Assembly (NCBI GenBank): GCA_964437945.1
Contig: CAYTJF010000089.1
Location: 1 to 20,124, forward strand
DNA: 20,124 nt
Direction of reading: 5' to 3'
Source of the DNA: Granulosicoccus sp964437945
GTDB lineage: Bacteria; Pseudomonadota; Gammaproteobacteria; Granulosicoccales; Granulosicoccaceae
The notes beneath the pieces are model-generated. The model was not told the DNA's origin. It was given only the letters and a program-made list of their open reading frames with translations, and searched no databases. Positions within the stretch are counted from its first letter, which is position 1. The number at the start of each line of letters is the position of its first letter. Shown here in pieces: positions 1 through 7,476 of this stretch. Position numbers and translations under genes: made by a program.

Positions 1-73
1 GAGGACAATCCGGCCCAAAAATCAAGTTGTGATTGGTGCAGAATCCTATTGATTGAATGACATTGATGGTCCA

Positions 74-1768
74 TTAACCCGTGATCTTCGCAATTGCATC
101 ATCAATCGAAATTAAAGTAGCCTCGGCATCACGCCGCCCTTTGTACTCAATCTGGTTTTCATCAAGCAACTTGTCGCTTACTACAAACCGATGTGGAATG
201 CCGATAAGTTCCATATCGGCAAACATAACGCCTGGGCGTAGTGGTCTGTCATCGAGCAACACATCGATGCCAGCATCGAGCATTTTTTGATAAAGCGATT
301 CGGCAGCCTTTGCCACAGCCTCTGACTTGGCCATATGGATTGGCGAAATAACGGCGGTAAAAGGTGCTATGGCATCTGGCCAGATAATGCCCTTATCGTC
401 GTGGTTCTGTTCAATAGCCGCTGCTGCCACACGGGTGATACCGATGCCGTAGCAACCCATGTGCATAAATTGTGGTTTGCCGTTCTCGTCCATTAACTTG
501 CAATCCATCGCTTCACTATAGGTGGTGCCGAGTTGAAAGATGTGTCCAACTTCGATGCCACGCACAATCTTTAGCTCGCCTTTGCCGGTAGGGCTTGGGT
601 CGCCTTCAACAACATTGCGTAAGTCGCGTACGACTGGCTCGTCCAGGTCGCGGCCCCAGTTAACACCGGTTGAGTGCTGGTTGTTATGGTTTGCACCGCA
701 CACAAAGTCACTCATTAGTGCGGCGTCGCCATCCACCAGGGTCGGCAGGTCCAAACCGACCGGCCCGATTGAACCAGCATCGCATCCAGCTACGTTACGA
801 ATTTGCTCGGCAGTGGCAAAGTTTAAAGGTGAAAGTACTTCAGGCTGTTGCTCGGCCTTGATCGCATTGAGTTGATGATCACCTCTAATAACCAATGCAA
901 CAACCGGAGATTCTGCGCCCTGTACCAGCAGTGTTTTTATGCATTGGTCTGCTCCTACCGATAACTTGGCAGTCAAATCATCTATGGTGTGCACACCGGG
1001 TGTGTCGACAGTTTCCATCGTTTTGCTGGCCGCCGCCCGTTCACCGATTGCAACAGCCGCAGCTTTTTCAACATTGGCAGCGAAACTGTCTTCGGTTGAA
1101 TAGGCCAGTGCGTCTTCACCGCTGGATGCAAGTACATGAAACTCACGCGATTTTGCACCGCCTATGCTTCCGCTGTCAGCGTCGACGGGGCGGTAGTCCA
1201 AACCGATGCGATCGAAGATAGCGCAGTAAGCGTTGTGCATATCGTTGAAGGTATCTTCCAAAGAGCTTTCACTTAAGTGAAACGAGTAGGCATCTTTCAT
1301 GATAAATTCACGTGCACGCATTACCCCGAACCGAGGCCGAATTTCATCACGAAATTTGGTTTGTATTTGATAAAAATTGGCTGGCAGATTTTTATAGCTG
1401 CGTATGTCCTTGCGCGCGATGTCGGTGATCACTTCTTCGTGCGTAGGGCCCATACAGTAATCACGATCGTGTCTGTCGAGAAAGCGCAGTAATTCCGGGC
1501 CGTATTTTTCCCAGCGTCCTGATTCCTGCCAAAGCTCGGCAGGTTGCACGGCTGGCATTAGCAACTCAATACCGCTGGCCGCGTTCATTTCCTTGCGCAC
1601 AATGTCCTCGATTTTTCGAACCACGCGCAGTCCGATTGGCATTATCGAGTAAAGTCCTGAGGAAAGACGCTTGATGAAACCCGCGCGAAGCATCAACTGA
1701 TGACTGATGACCTCAGCATCTGCTGGTGTCTCCTTGACGGTCGCGATGTGAAACTTGCTGGCGCGCAT
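74..1768 (-). CDS. proS: Prolyl-tRNA synthetase (ProRS, bacterial type with editing insertion)
   Basis: Charges tRNA-Pro with proline in the cytoplasm. The 564-residue product is close to the E. coli length (572). It starts MRASKFHIATVKETPADAEV, typical of bacterial ProRS. Class II motifs are visible: the THEEV substrate-binding segment at residues 109-113, motif 2 near 138-155 (FRDEIRPRFGVMRAREF), and motif 3 near the end of the catalytic core (GIGITRVAAAAIEQ). The stretch between motifs 2 and 3, roughly residues 225-400, is the long insertion that in this family edits mischarged Ala-tRNA-Pro. The C-terminal anticodon-binding domain follows. The ATG is preceded by GGGGA about 9 bases upstream. 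The gene is divergent from the LysR gene across 119 bases. Identification is by recalled family motifs; certainty is high. Confidence 0.97.
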   Translation of the reverse strand: MRASKFHIATVKETPADAEVISHQLMLRAGFIKRLSSGLYSIMPIGLRVVRKIEDIVRKEMNAASGIELLMPAVQPAELWQESGRWEKYGPELLRFLDRHDRDYCMGPTHEEVITDIARKDIRSYKNLPANFYQIQTKFRDEIRPRFGVMRAREFIMKDAYSFHLSESSLEDTFNDMHNAYCAIFDRIGLDYRPVDADSGSIGGAKSREFHVLASSGEDALAYSTEDSFAANVEKAAAVAIGERAAASKTMETVDTPGVHTIDDLTAKLSVGADQCIKTLLVQGAESPVVALVIRGDHQLNAIKAEQQPEVLSPLNFATAEQIRNVAGCDAGSIGPVGLDLPTLVDGDAALMSDFVCGANHNNQHSTGVNWGRDLDEPVVRDLRNVVEGDPSPTGKGELKIVRGIEVGHIFQLGTTYSEAMDCKLMDENGKPQFMHMGCYGIGITRVAAAAIEQNHDDKGIIWPDAIAPFTAVISPIHMAKSEAVAKAAESLYQKMLDAGIDVLLDDRPLRPGVMFADMELIGIPHRFVVSDKLLDENQIEYKGRRDAEATLISIDDAIAKITG

Positions 1769-1887
1769 ACTGATTAATCCCCAAAGCTTTTGGCTAAAGT
1801 AACCAGTATAGCTAGACTAAACCCTTCCTGAGCAGAGTATGATGGGTAAATGCGTAATTACATCCAATAAGATAGGGCAAGAACCGC

Positions 1888-2790
1888 ATGTCAGATCGAC
1901 GCCTTCAGGTATTTCACACCGTGGCCGGTGTGCTCAGCTTCACCAAGGCCGCTGAGATCCTTAATATGACGCAACCTGCAGTCACGCACCAGATTCGACA
2001 GCTCGAAGCAGATTTCAACACGCGTTTGTTTGATCGAGAGAACAACCGCATCAGTCTGACTCGCGCAGGTGAGGAGGTGCTCAGTTACGCTAATCAAATA
2101 ATTGCTTTGTACGGCGACATGCACGAATCGGTTAAATCAATTACCGGCGACACTTCCGGCCTGGTCACTCTGGGGGCGAGCACGACCATTGCTGAGTACA
2201 TGCTGCCAGATCTATTGGGTGGTTTTCAGAAAAAATTCCCTGATGTGCAAGTGCGTTTGCGCGTGGCTAATACCGATTCGGTAGTAGGTATGGTTGCGGA
2301 TAACAGCATTGATCTGGGTGTGGTGGAAGGTGAGGTAAATAATCAGTTTTTGATGGTCGAAGACTGTCAGGCTGATGAGTTACGCGTAATCTTGCCACCT
2401 GATCATGCTCTGGCTGGTCAACCGACCATATCACCACAGGAATTACTGAATTATCCGTTCGTATTTCGCGAAGAGGGCTCCGGAACACGCAGCGTAATTG
2501 CGCGTTTTCTCGAAGAAAATGGCTTGCATGAGGATCAACTCAATCAACCATTTGAGCTAGGTAGTACAGAGGCCATTAAAGGCGCTGTTCAAGCAGGTAT
2601 GGGCATCTCGATTGTGTCGGCTGTGGCCCTGGTTAAAGAGGAAAAGTTGGGTCAGTTGGTTTCAGTTCCGACCGATCCTCCGGTACTGCGTACTTTCTAC
2701 TTTGTTAGACAACGACAAAAATTCCGAACCCATTTGATGGATGAATTGTTTCAATTTGCGCAGCAATATTGCGCATCTAGAGTTGCTTAG
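1888..2790 (+). CDS. LysR-type transcriptional regulator, CysL/CbbR-like
   Basis: 300 residues, the usual length for LysR-type regulators. The N-terminal winged helix-turn-helix is clear (SFTKAAEILNMTQPAVTHQI near residues 17-36, then LFDR and a TRAGE-like segment). It is followed by a coiled linker and a periplasmic-binding-protein-like effector domain from about residue 90 to the end. The effector domain resembles the CysL/CbbR group (for example FREEGSGTR and ELGSTEAIKGAVQAGMGISI). Such proteins bind a small metabolite and activate or repress nearby, often divergent, genes. Here the divergent neighbour is proS, an unlikely target; the downstream perM-like gene or the gene itself are alternatives. 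The effector cannot be told from the sequence. The family call is secure, the specific role unknown. Confidence 0.93.
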   Translation: MSDRRLQVFHTVAGVLSFTKAAEILNMTQPAVTHQIRQLEADFNTRLFDRENNRISLTRAGEEVLSYANQIIALYGDMHESVKSITGDTSGLVTLGASTTIAEYMLPDLLGGFQKKFPDVQVRLRVANTDSVVGMVADNSIDLGVVEGEVNNQFLMVEDCQADELRVILPPDHALAGQPTISPQELLNYPFVFREEGSGTRSVIARFLEENGLHEDQLNQPFELGSTEAIKGAVQAGMGISIVSAVALVKEEKLGQLVSVPTDPPVLRTFYFVRQRQKFRTHLMDELFQFAQQYCASRVA

Positions 2791-2799
2791 ACAATAATT

Positions 2800-2857
2800 T
2801 GTCACATGACATGTAAGCATTTGCATCAATATTGCAATATCCACTTATACATAAGTG
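2800..2857. repeat. Cluster of short perfect palindromes between the LysR gene and perM
   Basis: Four perfect inverted repeats lie within 58 bases: TGTCA/TGACA around CA (2800-2811); ACATG/CATGT around A (2804-2814), which overlaps the first; ATATTGCAATAT (2829-2840); and CACTTAT/ATAAGTG around AC (2842-2857). They begin 10 bases after the LysR stop. A weak promoter-like pair TTGCCA (2862-2867) and CATAAT (2888-2893) lies just downstream, but its 20-base spacer is too long to trust. The palindromes could be operators for the adjacent regulator or small hairpins in a transcript. No U-run follows, so they are not an obvious intrinsic terminator. Sequence observation certain, function inferred. 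Confidence 0.5.
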
Positions 2858-2956
2858 TTAGTTGCCATTACTGTCGTTTAGAGGTGGCATAATAGTTCGA
2901 TTAGCGATATGAACTATACATTTACACAATCTGCAGACAAAGGAGTCGCTCCGGCT

Positions 2957-4069
2957 ATGCTGGACATCATTCGCGACTGGTATAACCGAAATTTTTCAGA
3001 CCCGCAGGCCGTCATACTGGCTTTAATGCTGCTGGGCCTGTTCGGTTTACTGTGGTTGTTCGGTGACATCCTCGCCCCGGTCGTTGTCGCTCTGGTTCTG
3101 GCTTATTTGCTCGAAGGTGTGGTCGCCACAACCGAGCGATGGGGTATGCCTCGCACTTTGTCGGTCACTATCGTATTACTGTTGTTCGTTACCTTGTCTC
3201 TGCTTGTTCTTTTTGTGTTGGTGCCAATTTTGTCACAGCAGCTAACCCAGGTTGTACGTGAAGTGCCTGGCATGATAGCTAAAGGTCAGGAACTGCTCTT
3301 ACGCTTGCCTGAACTGTACCCCGAGGTTGTTACCGTTGAATTTATAAACAATATGATCGGCAATTTTGCTACCGATGCTACTAACTTCGGGCAGACAATA
3401 TTGTCCTTTTCGATTGCCAGGCTCGGCACCATTATTGTTATTACTGTTTACGTTGTTCTTGTGCCGTTCATGGTGTTCTTCGCACTCAAAGACAAAGATA
3501 AGTTAATGTCCTGGGCCAGTCATTTTGTACCTAAACGTAGTCAGCTATCACTTCGAGTCTGGCGTGAAGTCGATCAGAAAATTGCCAACTACATTCGCGG
3601 TAAGTTTGTTGAAATCGTTATTGTCTGGGTAGTGTCCTACATTGTGTTTGAGGTTATGGGCCTGAACTACTCACTGCTATTGAGCTTTTGTGTTGGTTTG
3701 TCGGTCATTATTCCTTATGTCGGTGCGGTTGCAGTTACGGTTCCGATAGCACTTATTGCCTATTTTCAATGGGGTTTCACCCCTAAACTGGGTTACCTGC
3801 TGCTCGTGTACCAGGTCGTTCAAATACTCGATGGTAATGTCCTTGTGCCGCTGTTGTTTTCTGAAGTGGTGAATTTGCATCCACTAGCAATCATTGTTGC
3901 CGTATTGTTTTTTGGTGGGCTGTTTGGTTTTTGGGGTGTATTTTTTGCCATACCATTGGCCACACTCATTCAAGCGGTGCTCAACTCCTGGCCCAAAGGG
4001 AAGAAAATGCGCCGGCGCGCTGCTGAGACCACCGAGACCGAACCAGCAGGAACAGAAAGCAGTTTATAG
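2957..4069 (+). CDS. AI-2E family transporter / PerM-like inner-membrane protein
   Basis: A polytopic membrane protein of the AI-2E transporter (PerM/TqsA, formerly UPF0118) family. With this start it has 370 residues, typical of the family. There are hydrophobic segments near the N-terminus (VILALMLLGLFGLLWLFGDI, then VVVALVLAYLLEGVV, then a strong helix before VPILSQQLTQ) and a set of C-terminal helices containing family-like stretches such as VIIPYVGAVAVTVPIAL and LDGNVLVPLLFSEVVNLHPL. An in-frame ATG at 2909 would add 16 residues but has no ribosome-binding site. The 2957 ATG follows AAGGAG (2940-2945) by 11 bases, and its product begins MLDIIRDWYNRNFSDPQA, like homologues I recall. The tail is charged and soluble. 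Members export small molecules or act as Na+/H+ antiporters; the substrate here is unknown. It converges on bcp. Confidence 0.88.
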   Translation: MLDIIRDWYNRNFSDPQAVILALMLLGLFGLLWLFGDILAPVVVALVLAYLLEGVVATTERWGMPRTLSVTIVLLLFVTLSLLVLFVLVPILSQQLTQVVREVPGMIAKGQELLLRLPELYPEVVTVEFINNMIGNFATDATNFGQTILSFSIARLGTIIVITVYVVLVPFMVFFALKDKDKLMSWASHFVPKRSQLSLRVWREVDQKIANYIRGKFVEIVIVWVVSYIVFEVMGLNYSLLLSFCVGLSVIIPYVGAVAVTVPIALIAYFQWGFTPKLGYLLLVYQVVQILDGNVLVPLLFSEVVNLHPLAIIVAVLFFGGLFGFWGVFFAIPLATLIQAVLNSWPKGKKMRRRAAETTETEPAGTESSL

Positions 4070-4540
4070 CTCCCGGGCCGCCAGTAGGACCTCATCGACG
4101 TGGCCGGGTACTTTCACTTTGCGCCACTCGGCCCGTAACACACCTTTGCTATCAATCAAAAAAGTCGAGCGCTCAATCCCGATAAATTCCTTTCCGTACA
4201 TTTTCTTCAGTTTCAGCACACCGTATTTTTTGCAAACATCTCCTGACTCATCGCTGAGCAGCTCAAAATTGAGTGACTGTTTGGCGTGAAATTTCTCGTG
4301 GCTCTGTATCGAGTCTTGCGATATGCCCAAAATCGTCGTGTTGGCTTTGTCAAATGCTTTGTGTGCATCGCGAAAGTTTTGACTTTCAGTGGTGCAGCCC
4401 GGTGTGGCATCGCGAGGGTAAAAATACACCACCACATTGCGGCCTTTTAATTTGCTGAGGCGCACCTTTTGATCTTCCTCTGGTCCGGTTGCCGGGAGGT
4501 TGAAAGCCGGCGCTGCTTTGCCAATTTTCGGGTCGCTCAT
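4064..4540 (-). CDS. bcp: Thioredoxin-dependent peroxiredoxin, Bcp/PrxQ family
   Basis: A 158-residue Bcp (PrxQ) thiol peroxidase, which reduces hydrogen peroxide and organic hydroperoxides in the cytoplasm using thioredoxin. The thioredoxin fold is recognisable. The peroxidatic cysteine is Cys49 in YPRDATPGCTTES, with the Thr (T46) and Pro (P42) of the PxxxTxxC signature. The helix that in E. coli Bcp carries the resolving cysteine five residues on (Cys45 to Cys50) reads TTESQN here, with no Cys. Another Cys remains in GDVCKKYGV near residue 103. So this may work as a 1-Cys enzyme or use another partner. The ATG has AGGA seven bases upstream. The stop overlaps the perM stop on the opposite strand. 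bcp next to dapA is common in gammaproteobacteria; gcvR, which lies between them in E. coli and Pseudomonas, is absent. Confidence 0.95.
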   Translation of the reverse strand: MSDPKIGKAAPAFNLPATGPEEDQKVRLSKLKGRNVVVYFYPRDATPGCTTESQNFRDAHKAFDKANTTILGISQDSIQSHEKFHAKQSLNFELLSDESGDVCKKYGVLKLKKMYGKEFIGIERSTFLIDSKGVLRAEWRKVKVPGHVDEVLLAAREL

Positions 4541-4630
4541 AGGGGATTCCTGATTGGTATTCCACCTATAGTAGCGCGTCGGTTACAATAAGTGCTGCGA
4601 ATAGCTGGTGCATGTTGCCCCGGCACGGCG

Positions 4631-4635
4631 AGGAA
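4631..4635 (+). promoter_or_regulatory. Ribosome-binding site that fixes the dapA start
   Basis: AGGAA lies five bases before the ATG at 4641. An alternative in-frame GTG at 4608 lacks such a site and would add 11 residues with no counterpart in DapA proteins, so the ATG is preferred. Confidence 0.7.
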
Positions 4636-4640
4636 TTTCC

Positions 4641-5540
4641 ATGTTTCAGGGCAGTATGGTGGCATTGGCAACCCCAATGCTTGGCGAGGGCGATGTCGAT
4701 TCTGCGGTAAGTTGCGAGATCGATAGCGCGGCATTGGCCGAATTGGTTGAATTTCATATAGCGGCTGGTACCGATGCCATTGTGGCCGTAGGTACCAGTG
4801 GTGAATCGGCGACATTGACGGTTCCGGAACACACCAGCGTGATCAATCAGGTTGTCGAGGCGGTTAACAAACGAGTCCCTGTTATTGCCGGTACAGGTGC
4901 AAATTCAACAGCAGAGGCGATTGAACTGAGCAGCCATGCGGCACAGGCCGGGGCAGATGCCTGTCTGCTGGTAACGCCGTATTACAACAAACCAACGCAA
5001 GAGGGTTTGTTCCGGCATTTTCAGGCAATTGCCAATGCGGTTGATATTCCACAAATACTTTATAACGTGCCGGGCCGGACTTCGGTCGATATGCAGGTTG
5101 CAACTACAGCTCGGTTGTCTAACATCAGTAATATCGTTGGTATAAAAGAAGCCTTTGGCACGGTTGAACGAATCAAAGAACTGGTCAACGCCTGTGCCGA
5201 CGATTTTATGGTTGTCACTGGTGATGATGGAACAGCCATGGAAAGCATTCTGGCAGGAGCGAAAGGTAATATTTCAGTCACAGCCAATGTTGCGCCAAAA
5301 TTGATGCACGATATGTGCGCTGCGGCATTGACCGGAGACCGATCGGCAGCACAAGCGCTTGATGCGCAAATGGCTGATTTGCACACCAGCTTGTTTTTGG
5401 AATCGAATCCAATACCGGTAAAATGGGCCTTGCAGCAAATGGGTAAAATGGGTCCTGGTATTCGGCTGCCACTGACGCCACTGGCACAAGAGTTTCACGA
5501 CACAGTTCGTGCCGCTTTAAACAAGGCAGGCGCGCTGTAA
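4641..5540 (+). CDS. dapA: 4-hydroxy-tetrahydrodipicolinate synthase
   Basis: Condenses pyruvate with aspartate semialdehyde, the first committed step to diaminopimelate and lysine, and so feeds peptidoglycan. The 299-residue TIM-barrel protein begins MFQGSMVALATPM, like E. coli DapA (MFTGSIVAIVTPM). Catalytic features are present: Thr52-Ser53 in GTSGESATL (E. coli Thr44-Thr45), the Tyr of ILYNVPGRT with its Arg, and the Schiff-base lysine Lys169 in VGIKEA (E. coli Lys161). The constant offset of eight comes from a short insertion near residues 18-30 (DVDSAVSCEIDSA). bamC follows on the same strand 76 bases later, as in E. coli and Pseudomonas, so co-transcription is likely. No feedback-regulation site can be judged from sequence alone. 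High certainty. Confidence 0.96.
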   Translation: MFQGSMVALATPMLGEGDVDSAVSCEIDSAALAELVEFHIAAGTDAIVAVGTSGESATLTVPEHTSVINQVVEAVNKRVPVIAGTGANSTAEAIELSSHAAQAGADACLLVTPYYNKPTQEGLFRHFQAIANAVDIPQILYNVPGRTSVDMQVATTARLSNISNIVGIKEAFGTVERIKELVNACADDFMVVTGDDGTAMESILAGAKGNISVTANVAPKLMHDMCAAALTGDRSAAQALDAQMADLHTSLFLESNPIPVKWALQQMGKMGPGIRLPLTPLAQEFHDTVRAALNKAGAL

Positions 5541-5616
5541 AGTCAAATACGCTTGCAATGCACAGTTTGTGCTTCTGGGTTTAAACGTACAACAAATAAC
5601 GGATACGCATCTAAAG

Positions 5617-6654
5617 ATGATACGCAATAGCAAATCAGTTTTCGCGTTACCAGTTTCAATGTATGGCCTTTCGCTTACCATTTCAGTGATTGGTTTGGCA
5701 ACATTGACAGGGTGCGGATTTAATAACCCGGCGAGCAGTCCAGACGTTATCTACAGTGAAACATCAAACGAAGCGAAAGAGCTGCAAATTCCCCCTGATC
5801 TAACCAACGTTAGCAATGGCGAGCAATTTATTTTACCCGGTGTGGAGGCGGGTCCGTTAACACGTAACCGCTTGTTACCAGAATTTTCCGGTGCACAATA
5901 TATCCGAAGAGACAATCAAAACTGGCTCGAATTAAATCAAAGTGCCGAGAGTGTGTGGCCTCTGGTGCTCGAATTTATAAAAAAACAAAAATTAGTTGTT
6001 GAAAAAACAGCACCAACGACGGGTCTGATATTTACCCAGTGGCGCGCCGATACAGAAAAAAATGGTGGCCTGCTCAAGAATCTTATCTCTGGCGATGAGT
6101 TGTTTTCCAGATTCGCATTCCGCCTGGAACGCAATGGCTTGGCTACGCGGCTGTTTGTCCGGTCAATGCAACTCTCGGGTGAAGCGGTTAATAATTCGAT
6201 TAATAATTCGGCGGAAGATGAACAATGGCCGGCGTCGAGTCATAATCCAGAACAGGTGGCACAGATTCTAATTGAACTGCTGGTTTTTCTTGGTGCAGAA
6301 CAACAACAAGCCCAGGGAATTCTGTCTGAGCCTCAAGCCAACGCGATAATCGACGACGCGGAAGTGCAAACTACCGCTATCGGCAGTCAGCTGGTTGTAC
6401 ACAAAGGGTTTACTCCTTCTTTTCGTGAAATAAAAGATGCTGTTAACAATCTCGAATATGAGGTAGTGCTTAGCGATGATAGTGTTGGGGTCATACAGGC
6501 AGCGCCGCAGACCGGCACTGAACCCTTGCTCTTTTCGTTGACGCCGGTACATGTTAGTGCTGTGCGAGTGTTGGTTACTCAGCAAGGTGGTGCTCGTTTG
6601 CCGAAAGATAAAGAGCTGGCAATACTAACCTCACTCAAAGAGCAAATTATTTAA
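5617..6654 (+). CDS. bamC: Outer-membrane protein assembly factor BamC (NlpB) lipoprotein
   Basis: A lipoprotein subunit of the BAM complex that inserts beta-barrel proteins into the outer membrane. With the ATG at 5617 it has 345 residues (E. coli 344). The signal peptide has Arg3 and Lys6, a hydrophobic core, and a lipobox LTGC with Cys33 as the lipidated residue; residue +2 is Gly, not Asp, which fits outer-membrane sorting. A GTG at 5569 or the ATG at 5659 are other possible starts; the latter would remove the positive n-region. After the Cys comes a proline- and charge-rich unstructured stretch (LQIPPDLTNV), then two BamC-type helix-grip domains, roughly residues 90-220 and 240-345. Position after dapA supports the call. 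Sequence similarity in this family is low, so context matters. Confidence 0.88.
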   Translation: MIRNSKSVFALPVSMYGLSLTISVIGLATLTGCGFNNPASSPDVIYSETSNEAKELQIPPDLTNVSNGEQFILPGVEAGPLTRNRLLPEFSGAQYIRRDNQNWLELNQSAESVWPLVLEFIKKQKLVVEKTAPTTGLIFTQWRADTEKNGGLLKNLISGDELFSRFAFRLERNGLATRLFVRSMQLSGEAVNNSINNSAEDEQWPASSHNPEQVAQILIELLVFLGAEQQQAQGILSEPQANAIIDDAEVQTTAIGSQLVVHKGFTPSFREIKDAVNNLEYEVVLSDDSVGVIQAAPQTGTEPLLFSLTPVHVSAVRVLVTQQGGARLPKDKELAILTSLKEQII

Positions 6655-7476
6655 GTGCTGCAAGTAGCATCATTGGGTAGTGGTAGTGCTGGCAACGCAA
6701 CATTGGTGCGCACCGCCGATACGTTGATATTGCTCGATTGCGGCTTTACGCTGAAAGAAACCACTGTGCGCATGGCAAAGCTTGGGTTAACACCTGCCAA
6801 TCTTGATGCCGTGCTTATTTCACATGAGCACGGTGATCATGTTAAAGGCATTGGGCCCTTGTCCCGCAAGTTTGCAAAGCCTGTCTGGTTAACACATGGT
6901 ACTTTCAACGCTTTACGTGACCAGCGCTTTACGCATACAAATCTGATTAGCGCACATCAGCCATTTAAAATAGGCGATATTGATATCGACCCGTTTCCAA
7001 CACCACACGATGCAGCTGAATCCTGTCAGTATATATTTTCAAATCAAGGTGTTCGTTTTGCCTGTGTTACCGATCTGGGTGCCAGTACACCTCACGTGGA
7101 AGAGAAGCTTTCCGGGGTAACAGGTTTACTGGTTGAAAGTAACTACGATGAGCATATGCTCAGTAACGGTCCGTATCCGCCAAGCTTGCAAGCTCGCATA
7201 CGTTCAGACTTTGGCCATCTTGGCAATGTTCAGGCCGGGCAGTTGGTAAAGCGTGTTGACCATGCAGACATGCAAACTATATTGTTGGGACACTTAAGTG
7301 AACAGAACAATACTGACATTGCCGCTTACGCGACTATGTCGGAGTATCTTCCAGCCAATGATAACCGTGTAACGGTTTTGCAACAACACAGTTGTAGCGA
7401 ATGGTTTGATTTAATAAGCACAAATAAAGCAGCAGTGCCTGCAATCAATTCAGATGAACTAAGCGAATTGGCGTAG
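6655..7476 (+). CDS. MBL-fold metallo-hydrolase (YycJ/PhnP-like)
   Basis: A 273-residue cytoplasmic protein of the metallo-beta-lactamase fold. It begins with the family-typical LGSGSAGNATLV, and the metal-binding signature is SHEHGDH (His57, His59, Asp61, His62). Later ligands are probably the His of PTPHDAAES, the Asp of CVTDLG and the His of LLGHLSEQNN. Relatives include YycJ/WalJ-type proteins with proposed nuclease activity and PhnP phosphodiesterases; which substrate this one cuts is unknown. The GTG start directly abuts the bamC stop, indicating translational coupling in a dapA-bamC-MBL operon, the same order I recall from Pseudomonas, where purC comes next. Here purC is absent and the gene instead converges on dxs, sharing 18 bases at their 3' ends. 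Confidence 0.9.
   Translation: MLQVASLGSGSAGNATLVRTADTLILLDCGFTLKETTVRMAKLGLTPANLDAVLISHEHGDHVKGIGPLSRKFAKPVWLTHGTFNALRDQRFTHTNLISAHQPFKIGDIDIDPFPTPHDAAESCQYIFSNQGVRFACVTDLGASTPHVEEKLSGVTGLLVESNYDEHMLSNGPYPPSLQARIRSDFGHLGNVQAGQLVKRVDHADMQTILLGHLSEQNNTDIAAYATMSEYLPANDNRVTVLQQHSCSEWFDLISTNKAAVPAINSDELSELA

Noticed and set aside
1..73. Sequence downstream of proS at the window edge
   Set aside because: Too short to assign; no terminator hairpin or gene start could be supported.
895..1221. 108-codon plus-strand frame opposite proS
   Set aside because: It is a shadow of an unmistakable proS coding frame and has no family-like features.
1769..1887. Promoters in the proS/LysR divergent gap (TATACT on minus, TATGAT on plus)
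   Set aside because: -10-like boxes exist but no acceptable -35 at normal spacing on either strand; too weak to list.
5562..5574. GCACA-GTT-TGTGC hairpin between dapA and bamC as a terminator
   Set aside because: Only five base pairs and no T-run; the bamC gene follows on the same strand.
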